From assembly GCA_029781865.1 (NCBI GenBank), contig JAKOVW010000032.1, positions 1 through 64,000 of the forward strand: a stretch of 64,000 nt of DNA. The letters run 5' to 3'. The notes below the pieces were generated by a model that had not been told where the DNA came from, did no database searches, and was given only the letters and a program-made list of their open reading frames with translations. The DNA is from Bacteroidota bacterium (GTDB lineage: Bacteria; Bacteroidota; Bacteroidia; Chitinophagales; Saprospiraceae). Of this stretch, positions 56,344 through 64,000 are shown one piece after another (the first letter of the stretch is position 1; each line of letters begins with the position of its first letter). A program made the translations under genes and the position numbers.

Positions 56344-59300
56344 ATGAATAAAATAATTAAATTTATTTGTATTACTTTTCTAATTTATTCAATCTCCATA
56401 CAGATAAGTAATTCACAACAATTTATAGAAAAAACAGAACCCACGAAAGATATATTCGCTTTTACAAAAAAAGATCATTCTTCCACAAGTTGGTATCAGG
56501 AAATGCAATCCGCTCATCCCAATGTTTTGAAAGCAGAAACAGACTTTAATCAGTATTTTAAGATTCATTCAAAAGAGTCCAGTAAACAAAAAAAACTATT
56601 TCTAAGGTGGCTACAAACCGCAAGACTTAGTATGGATGCTGATGGTAGCTCTATTCCCTATTTTATTAATCCTACGACAAAATCAGGAATCAACTCCAGA
56701 TCTGCCAGAACCTGGAGAATGATTGGCCCTAATTATGCAGCTAAAACAACCTGCGGCACGAGCTCCTCACTATCCGGAGGATTTTGCGACCGGGTTTACA
56801 TTAATCCTAAGAACACAAAAAATTTATTTGCCGGTTATTCCTACGGAGGATTATGGGTGAGTGTTGATCAGGGAGCTACATGGGAACTTACCGACTCCGA
56901 CTTTAGCAATGGCACCAACACTTATGCAAACCGGGACTATTATTATGGAGATATTGAATCAAGCAAGATAGATTCAAGTCTTATTTATGCATGTACAGAG
57001 GCCGGGCTGTTAAAAAGCACCAACTCTGGTTTAAACTGGACAATGTGTCCACAATTGAACAGAATGGCAAGCCCCAATATACGTCCCTATTTTCTTGCTT
57101 TGTCGACCACAAACCCGTCTCTTTTGTTGGCTAGCTTCGGACGAAAAATATTTCAATCAAAGGATGGCGGAAACACCTGGATACTATCCTTTGACAACTC
57201 CTCCGGCGGATCGAATCATTACTACACATCACAATACAACAATAACTCAACTTTCGGGATTTATGACAGAACATATAATTTTTTTGGAATCGAAGCGGAT
57301 CATAACAATGCAAATACATTTTATTTAGGTATGTGGAATGCAAATAACGAAGCATGTATTTATAAATCAACAGATGCGGGCACAACTTTTAGTTTATTGC
57401 TCAATTTGAATCTGAAGTTGAACCGAAAAATGCCGGATAATTTAATTTTTCAAACGATTCCTGCACAACCAGATCGCCTTTATGTATATCCTCAATTCGC
57501 ATCAGATACTTTATATGTATTTTCAGATTCCGGTGCGCTGATCAGAAAAACAAAAATAGGCACTACGGTAGAAGCATCGGATATCAATTGGTTGAATGAA
57601 AAAAGCATGTACACCGGATTTTATGGCGCAAGTTCAATTATGAAATCCGAAGATGGCGCGGTATCTTTTATTGACAAAACCAGTGGATACGGAGGATGTC
57701 CAAAATATGTTCATCCTGACGTTAGATCCCTGGACGTGGTTGGTAATATTGTACTTATTGGTACTGATGGAGGCATTTCTTTGTCTACAGATTCTATGAA
57801 TACTATCCACACCATTGGACGAGAAATTTCTTCGATTGACCTCTGGGGATTTTCCTCCTCTCCAAAATCGGATATCGCTTCCGCAGGATGTGATCATGGA
57901 CCGACAAAAATCAGAAGATATGATGGTGACAATGGATGGTATTCCATGGGCGGTGGAGATGCCGGTCAAACATCGGTAAACCAGTCTAATGACCGGTGGA
58001 TTTATTTTGATCATGGCTATGGAATCTTCAAAACCGAACTGGATACAAATTATAATCTGGTAAATACCGTCGGTATAAATCCCGGTATAAGTTTACATCG
58101 AGCTGAATTTCACCCTAACTTTTTTCAAGTGGCTTATGGAATATCCGGCACACAAGTAAAAATGTCCAGGGATAATTTTACAAACTTTCATTTGTTTTAC
58201 GATTTCGGAAAAACCGTTAATGTATTTAAAGTTTCACAGCAGGATACATTGATCATGTATGCTTTATTAAGCAATAGCACTCTTCAGAAATCAATAGATG
58301 GCGGAAAAACATGGTCAAATATAACGCCAGGCAATGCAGCTTCAAATGGACAAAAAAATATGGTTGATATTACTTTAGGAGACAACCCAATGGAACTATG
58401 GGCTGCGTATGGCAATGTACAAAATACCGCCAAGGTTTTAAAATCCATTGACGGGGGAATTTCCTGGATAAATATTACAACACCAAATCTTCCGCTTACA
58501 CCGGTATCTGAAATTGTATACCAACGTGGAACAAATGGCGGAGTGTATTTAGCCTTTGCAGGACAATCCGGTGTTTGGTATCGAAATAATTCACTTCCGG
58601 AATGGAAGCAATTGGGAACTGGCCTGGCCATGATTGGCTATGTTACCCATATTTATACTGTTCCTGCAAAAAATAAATTCCGCATGGGTACTTCCAGAGG
58701 AGCATGGGAACATAATTTATATGAAGAGTCATTATTGCCCGTTGCTAATTTTTCATGCGACAACAATGTGAGCAAATGTCCCTTAACCCCAATATCTTTT
58801 TATGAAAATTGCGCCCATTCATCAGGAACTGCCTTATTCCAATGGAGTTTTCCGGGAGGCAATCCATCCAGTTCAACCATTGCTAATCCCCGCGTTCGAT
58901 ATAAAACACCCGGCCAATACCCCGTTTTTTTAACCATCACAGATGAATTCGGCCATTCAAATACAAAGACTTTAATAAATTTCATCCAGGTCGAAAAATC
59001 GATTTGCTCAGCGGATACAACTGCAGACGTTATGCTGGATCTTCCAAGAGGAGTAACGACCCGTATTCCCTTGTCTCCTGTAGAAATAAGAGGTAATGAA
59101 TTTACGATTACGACCTGGGTTAAATTGAAAGGTTTACAAAATAGTTTTGCTCAGATTATCAGCACGAATGCACCGAATACCCGATTTGGCTTAGGCTTTT
59201 CCTTTCAGGGATACAAACCAAATACAAATTTGATATTCACCCTGGATGGAGTTGGATATGGAATCACTTCCAATATCGACATGGACACCACCGGCTGGCA

Positions 59301-60735
59301 CCATATAGCAATAACGTATTCTGCGAATAATATTAAAATCTATTTGGATGGAAACTCTCCATGGATATACAATGGCTCTTTCGGTCCGGTGGATTTTAGT
59401 AAAACTAACTTTTGGATCAATAATGACATTCATAATCAGGGTGGTGATTTTCATGGGCAATTGGATGAACTTTGTTTTTACGACCGATTATTGACCCAGG
59501 AAGAAATCAGGGAAAAGATACATCTTGTAAAAAATCCATCCACAGAAAATGGCTTAAAAACATACTATCAATTTAATCAATACGATTATCAGCAATCCAT
59601 CATGTATGAAATCGTTTCTGGTATGAGTACTTCTATCTCCGGTGATTTGATAACAGAATCTCCAATTCCGGTTGCATCAGGAAGTTTCCACCGGATTCCA
59701 TTTGTAACCAATGGGTATAGCGATTTCTCTAATGCAGGAATTAAACTTAATTTCCCTTCCGGTATAGCACCGGAAGGAGAAATGGTTGCAACCCGTTTGA
59801 ATGCAAAACCATCCGGTTCTCCGAATGGCATTCAATCTCTTTCCAATTATTATTGGGTCATCCGAAATTGGGGCAAGCAATCAATTACAACTCCAACACT
59901 GATTGCTTTTTCTTCATTAGGAAATGCGACCAATATAAATTTAAAATATCCGGAGTTAAGTCATCGTCTGTTTAAAAGAACTGCAAATGACTTTGGAAGT
60001 TCATGGGGCAATTCAATTGCAGATCCCGACTCTTTGACGACCACAAACAATGGTACTGCATTTTATGGAGTGTCGACTAATTTAAAATCTTTCGGTCAAT
60101 TTGTAATCGGTTCAGTGATCTGTGATGCCCGTAAAGACAGCATATCCATTTGCCACGGAGACAGCCTTCTCATTAATGGAACTTATCGAAAGTATCCAGG
60201 GAGTTATTTTGATCGATATACCAATACAACGAATTGCGACAGTATTATTGAAACAGTACTTGATATTAAACCTGCTATTGATACAATTATAACTGTATCG
60301 GGAAATAACTTAATCGCCCATGGAAGTCCAGGAACATATTATCAATGGTTGGACTGCAATGACGGGCTGCGTGCAATTCCAGGAGAAACGAATAGTGCAT
60401 TTCACTCAATGCAAAACGGAAACTACGCAGTTGCTCTCGATTTAAATGGCTGCATGGATACTTCTTCCTGCTATCAAATCATGTTTGTTGGTACTGATAA
60501 AAATATTGATTTATCAAAAGACATCTCTATTTATCCTAATCCAGGAAACGGCTTATTTACAGTAGAAACGAAATTGAGACCTATTAAAAAGTATTCGATC
60601 ACCGATATAGCGGGTAAAGAAATATGGATAGGATTTCCTAATCAGAAGTATTTTATATTTGATATCACACCACTTGCCAATGGAATGTATTTTATAAAAT
60701 TGAATGAATTTGTATTCAAACTTATTAAAAATTAA
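56344..60735 (+). CDS. large secreted BNR/sortilin-like beta-propeller + PKD + LamG-like protein with T9SS sorting domain
   Basis: SVDQGATWELT, SKDGGNTWILS, SIDGGKTWSNI, SIDGGISWINI; PKD-like FQWSFPGGNPSSSTIANPRVRYKTPGQYPVFLTITDEFG; LamG-like EFTITTWVKLKG...GQLDELCFYDRLLTQEEI. Confidence 0.88.
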   Translation: MNKIIKFICITFLIYSISIQISNSQQFIEKTEPTKDIFAFTKKDHSSTSWYQEMQSAHPNVLKAETDFNQYFKIHSKESSKQKKLFLRWLQTARLSMDADGSSIPYFINPTTKSGINSRSARTWRMIGPNYAAKTTCGTSSSLSGGFCDRVYINPKNTKNLFAGYSYGGLWVSVDQGATWELTDSDFSNGTNTYANRDYYYGDIESSKIDSSLIYACTEAGLLKSTNSGLNWTMCPQLNRMASPNIRPYFLALSTTNPSLLLASFGRKIFQSKDGGNTWILSFDNSSGGSNHYYTSQYNNNSTFGIYDRTYNFFGIEADHNNANTFYLGMWNANNEACIYKSTDAGTTFSLLLNLNLKLNRKMPDNLIFQTIPAQPDRLYVYPQFASDTLYVFSDSGALIRKTKIGTTVEASDINWLNEKSMYTGFYGASSIMKSEDGAVSFIDKTSGYGGCPKYVHPDVRSLDVVGNIVLIGTDGGISLSTDSMNTIHTIGREISSIDLWGFSSSPKSDIASAGCDHGPTKIRRYDGDNGWYSMGGGDAGQTSVNQSNDRWIYFDHGYGIFKTELDTNYNLVNTVGINPGISLHRAEFHPNFFQVAYGISGTQVKMSRDNFTNFHLFYDFGKTVNVFKVSQQDTLIMYALLSNSTLQKSIDGGKTWSNITPGNAASNGQKNMVDITLGDNPMELWAAYGNVQNTAKVLKSIDGGISWINITTPNLPLTPVSEIVYQRGTNGGVYLAFAGQSGVWYRNNSLPEWKQLGTGLAMIGYVTHIYTVPAKNKFRMGTSRGAWEHNLYEESLLPVANFSCDNNVSKCPLTPISFYENCAHSSGTALFQWSFPGGNPSSSTIANPRVRYKTPGQYPVFLTITDEFGHSNTKTLINFIQVEKSICSADTTADVMLDLPRGVTTRIPLSPVEIRGNEFTITTWVKLKGLQNSFAQIISTNAPNTRFGLGFSFQGYKPNTNLIFTLDGVGYGITSNIDMDTTGWHHIAITYSANNIKIYLDGNSPWIYNGSFGPVDFSKTNFWINNDIHNQGGDFHGQLDELCFYDRLLTQEEIREKIHLVKNPSTENGLKTYYQFNQYDYQQSIMYEIVSGMSTSISGDLITESPIPVASGSFHRIPFVTNGYSDFSNAGIKLNFPSGIAPEGEMVATRLNAKPSGSPNGIQSLSNYYWVIRNWGKQSITTPTLIAFSSLGNATNINLKYPELSHRLFKRTANDFGSSWGNSIADPDSLTTTNNGTAFYGVSTNLKSFGQFVIGSVICDARKDSISICHGDSLLINGTYRKYPGSYFDRYTNTTNCDSIIETVLDIKPAIDTIITVSGNNLIAHGSPGTYYQWLDCNDGLRAIPGETNSAFHSMQNGNYAVALDLNGCMDTSSCYQIMFVGTDKNIDLSKDISIYPNPGNGLFTVETKLRPIKKYSITDIAGKEIWIGFPNQKYFIFDITPLANGMYFIKLNEFVFKLIKN

Positions 60736-60821
60736 TTATGCATTTTTAATATTTCATCTACAATTCCGATATACGGACTAAGTCAAGATTTGTCCATCTT
60801 AATGATAATAAATATAAATTT

Positions 60822-61643
60822 ATGAATGAAATATTCGGTTTCGATGCCTTCTCCCCAAAAGAAATTGCAAGCAGGGTTGAAAATACAGGTATCGCAAAGG
60901 CACGATTACCCTTGCTCAAGATGATTTTACTGGGCATTCTTGCGGGAGCATTTATTGGACTTGGTGCCATGTTTTCAGTGATCGTTAGTTCAGATCCAAC
61001 TATACCTTTTGGAATCAGCCGGGTATTTAGCGGCCTGGTATTTTCTCTGGGATTAATACTCGTTGTGGTGGCCGGAGCTGAGCTATTCACAGGCAATAAT
61101 TTAATTGTCATGGCATGGGCGGATAACAAGCTCAGCGGTGCAGAAGTTCTTAGAAACTGGTTAATCGTATGTGTTTCCAATTTTATCGGTGCGGGCGGGA
61201 TCGCTTTTCTGATTTATTTATCCAAGCATCCGGATTTAAACCAACAAGGCATTGCAATGCAATATTTGAAAATTGCATCTGCCAAATGCAGCATTCCATT
61301 TATGAATGCTTTTTTCAGTGGAGTAATGTGCAATGTACTGGTATGCCTGGCAGTTTGGATGTCGCAGGCAGGGAGAAGCGTAATTGATAAAGTCATCGTT
61401 ATTGTATTTCCCATTACGGCATTTGTTGCTGCCGGATTTGAGCACAGTATTGCGAACATGTATTTTATTCCAATGGGGATTTTTCTAAAAAATGATTATC
61501 CTGGTATTGCCGGAGCAGAACTTATTTCTGTATTTGGGATGTTTAAAAATTTGCTACCTGTAATTTTAGGCAATTTATGTGGAGGTAGTGTATTAGTTGC
61601 TTTACTGTATTTCCTTATCTACAGAGATATGGAAAAGAACTAA
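60822..61643 (+). CDS. formate/nitrite transporter family (FocA/NirC-like)
   Basis: LGILAGAFIGLGAMFSVIV, GLVFSLGLILVVVAGAELFTGNNLIV, FFSGVMCNVLVCLAVWMS, FEHSIANMYFIPMG. Confidence 0.95.
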   Translation: MNEIFGFDAFSPKEIASRVENTGIAKARLPLLKMILLGILAGAFIGLGAMFSVIVSSDPTIPFGISRVFSGLVFSLGLILVVVAGAELFTGNNLIVMAWADNKLSGAEVLRNWLIVCVSNFIGAGGIAFLIYLSKHPDLNQQGIAMQYLKIASAKCSIPFMNAFFSGVMCNVLVCLAVWMSQAGRSVIDKVIVIVFPITAFVAAGFEHSIANMYFIPMGIFLKNDYPGIAGAELISVFGMFKNLLPVILGNLCGGSVLVALLYFLIYRDMEKN

Positions 61644-61698
61644 ATCGTTTTCATTTTAATTAATTCTACCCATGCAACTATTGGGTATTAAGAATCAA

Positions 61699-62172
61699 TC
61701 AGATTATCAATCGAATCCAAAGAATTGGCAACAACAACCAAATCAATATTACGAATTCAATTGTGTATTTAAAGGTCAGATTCCAAAAACGTTTCATGGC
61801 TATTTTCACAAGTAAGGCCAGTGGCCAGGCCAACGGGATTACAATGGACATTAGTATGGCCATTGGCCACATCATATCACCGGATAACTTTCGTTCCGGT
61901 AATAAGTGAACAAATTGATATACGCTAATTAATACTCCACCCGGCAAGCCTAAAAGTGGAACAATACTTAAAAACGCAGCTATGCAGGCCCATATCCCCC
62001 ATTTTATTAATCGCATGGACTCCTGATCCGATTTTGACCGAAGCATATCCCGGATCCGAAAGCGTATTCTTTGCTCTTCAATGATCTGAGCATTTTCGGA
62101 TTTGAATTGCAAAAAACCGAATACCGGAAATAGCAAATAGGCAACAAAAATAAAAAACATAAAAAAGATCAT
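61699..62172 (-). CDS. hypothetical membrane protein
   Basis: 157 aa with several TM segments (MIFFMFFIFVAYLLFPVFGFL; GIWACIAAFLSIVPLLGL; WPMAILMSIVIPLAWPLALLV). Confidence 0.65.
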   Translation of the reverse strand: MIFFMFFIFVAYLLFPVFGFLQFKSENAQIIEEQRIRFRIRDMLRSKSDQESMRLIKWGIWACIAAFLSIVPLLGLPGGVLISVYQFVHLLPERKLSGDMMWPMAILMSIVIPLAWPLALLVKIAMKRFWNLTFKYTIEFVILIWLLLPILWIRLII

Positions 62173-62423
62173 ATTGCTTGCTTTTTACTAAACCGTTAGA
62201 AATCTAACCTTGGGCTAATTTAAACTGTTCTATTTAATGGTCATAAATTTCGTGATTAATTTATATCCTCAATCCTTTTCTTTCCATAAACCATGACATT
62301 GAAAAACGAAAATATTCATTACTTTTGGCCCTTTAAATAAGCCTTTCATATTTGCATTTAATTAATTGATGCTAACTGAATTTACATTTAAAAAATCTAA
62401 ATTAAATACTCAAACTGAAATCT

Positions 62424-63467
62424 ATGAAAAATTTTTACTTAACTCTATTTATTAGTTCTATCCTTTGTGCGGCCTGTTATTCTCAAAATGTACTCATTGA
62501 AGATTTCGACTTTACACCTGCAGATAGTCTTGAAAATTCAGGCCAATGGAATCGAAGCGGTATAAATACCGAATATAATATAAAAATAGTTTCCCCCGGT
62601 CTTGAGTATCCGAATTACGTTGGTTCTGGAATTGGAAAAAGTTGTTTGCTTGCCAATGAAGGAAACGGAGATATTGTTTTTAGAAATTTCAGTTCATCCA
62701 TAACTACAGGCTCAGCTTATATGTCATTTTTAATTCGCGTGGATAGTCTTCCTGACACTTTCACACAAGGATATTGCATCTCCTTTAATCCGAATACCGG
62801 AGGCACCAATCTCAATACGGCATTGCACATAAAAAAGTTATCCGCATCAAGTTTCGATTTTGGAGTCCGGAAACTCAGTTCTGTGAAATACACTAATTCA
62901 ACTTATAGTATTAATAAGACTTATTTAATTGTCTTAAAATATTCCATTATACCCGGCACAAGCAATGACTCATCCAGCCTATATATTTTTGCAAACGGAG
63001 TGCCCAATAGCGAACCTAATGCTCCTATCGCTTCGACGATTGAAGGGGATGATTATACTGGTCAAGGTTCCGTGTATTTAAATAATAACTATGCTCAAAA
63101 TGGCTTACAAGGCTGTCATATCTTAATCGATGGAATACGGGTAGGAAACTCCTGGACAACCAGTGTTTTAGCCATGTTATCTTCTGTTTCATCCGGTGGA
63201 TCCAAATTCCAACTACAACATGAGATTTATCCTAATCCCTTACAAGATAATACCGTTATTAAATATCAGATTCCGGAAAAAGGATTGGTCCAAATCCAGA
63301 TTATTAATTCAGCAGGAATTATATACGCTGATCTTTTGCGTGAAATACAGGAAAGTGGTAGCCATGAATTGATTTGGAATAGAGACAACTTGCCTGCGGG
63401 AATGTACTACTGCAAAATACAATTCAATCATTCTGAAATCAGCAATAAGAAGTTATTGATTCAATGA
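62424..63467 (+). CDS. secreted protein with T9SS sorting domain
   Basis: signal peptide; LamG-like middle; EIYPNPLQDNTVIKYQIPEKGLVQIQIINSAG...LPAGMYYCKIQFN. Confidence 0.82.
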   Translation: MKNFYLTLFISSILCAACYSQNVLIEDFDFTPADSLENSGQWNRSGINTEYNIKIVSPGLEYPNYVGSGIGKSCLLANEGNGDIVFRNFSSSITTGSAYMSFLIRVDSLPDTFTQGYCISFNPNTGGTNLNTALHIKKLSASSFDFGVRKLSSVKYTNSTYSINKTYLIVLKYSIIPGTSNDSSSLYIFANGVPNSEPNAPIASTIEGDDYTGQGSVYLNNNYAQNGLQGCHILIDGIRVGNSWTTSVLAMLSSVSSGGSKFQLQHEIYPNPLQDNTVIKYQIPEKGLVQIQIINSAGIIYADLLREIQESGSHELIWNRDNLPAGMYYCKIQFNHSEISNKKLLIQ

Positions 63468-63751
63468 GCCATTGAACATGGGATTATTGAAATCCATTCT
63501 TCAGATATAAACGAAAATAAAAGAATGGGTTAATTTGTACGCAGTATTTCTTTTGCATGTATTGTTTAATCTACACGCTTAAAAAAATGTGTGATATCTT
63601 AAACTTTATTATCGCTTTACGAATTTTGAGCACATAAAATGATCTGAATTTATATAAGCGTACGCGATAGGCACATCACATGTTAATTTATATGCCTGAT
63701 TAAATTGATTACAGTAATATACCAGAAATGAACAAAATTCAAGACAAGCAA

Positions 63752-64000
63752 TTACAACCTGTGTATTGGATTGTATTCAATCAATTCGATTTGGGGAGTG
63801 AGGTAATCAGGTTTTGCCTCTTCCATTTTTAACAGATCTGTACTCAGGTATTTCTTGTTGCTATCACAAAGAACCGTCACCACCACTGCATCCGATCCCA
63901 TTTGATTTTGAATGTTAATTGCTCCAATGACATTTGCCCCTGAAGAAATGCCCACCGCCAAGCCCAGTTGCTTGGCTAATTTCTGAGCCATCAGTATGGC
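63752..64000 (-). CDS. PLP-dependent cysteine synthase-like protein, C-terminal fragment running off the window edge
   Basis: [45 protein letters not shown]. Confidence 0.8.
   Translation of the reverse strand, partial: AILMAQKLAKQLGLAVGISSGANVIGAINIQNQMGSDAVVVTVLCDSNKKYLSTDLLKMEEAKPDYLTPQIELIEYNPIHRL

Noticed and set aside
60758-61180. 140-aa minus-strand ORF opposite the formate/nitrite transporter
   Set aside because: Plus strand encodes a clear FocA/NirC-like protein; the antisense has no recognisable features.

Overview
This window is a Bacteroidota-type chromosomal segment, AT-rich and dense in Type IX secretion (T9SS) cargo. I count about 15 proteins with C-terminal YPNP / G-x-Y-x-L-R sorting-like domains. 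Housekeeping and ordinary genes include mnmE, feoA-feoB, a sigma/anti-sigma pair, an M1 aminopeptidase, an MFS transporter, a glycosyltransferase, a CDP-paratose-2-epimerase-like SDR, recQ, a PEBP protein, a MarR regulator, an F420-type oxidoreductase, an NmrA-like SDR, a formate/nitrite transporter and the edge of a cysteine-synthase-like gene.

The accessory core is at about 38.2-56 kb. It starts with an ECF sigma factor, a small anti-sigma factor and a Spy/CnrX-like sensor in tightly overlapping order. These are followed by MbnP-like, MbnH-like (di-heme peroxidase), multicopper oxidase, redoxin, sulfatase and YHYH-protein genes. A T9SS animal-type heme peroxidase comes next, then a second, rearranged and partly decayed set: truncated multicopper oxidase, YHYH protein, an uncharacterised secreted protein, a DUF1566-like protein and a sulfatase. 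I consider this the best candidate for an undescribed system, probably copper- or redox-responsive surface chemistry.

Three genes look broken at readable sites: a 1-nt frameshift in a four-helix-bundle gene, a frameshift that removes the first heme motif of the MbnH-like gene, and a TAT/TAC-to-TAA stop in the second multicopper oxidase. Other signals are a 51-unit, indel-free heptamer array, a tandem TTCCA-N5-TGGAA double dyad, a 9-bp inverted repeat just upstream of the ECF gene, and a secreted operon built from phage tail-fibre-like modules. All family assignments come from reading the protein sequences; no database search was run.
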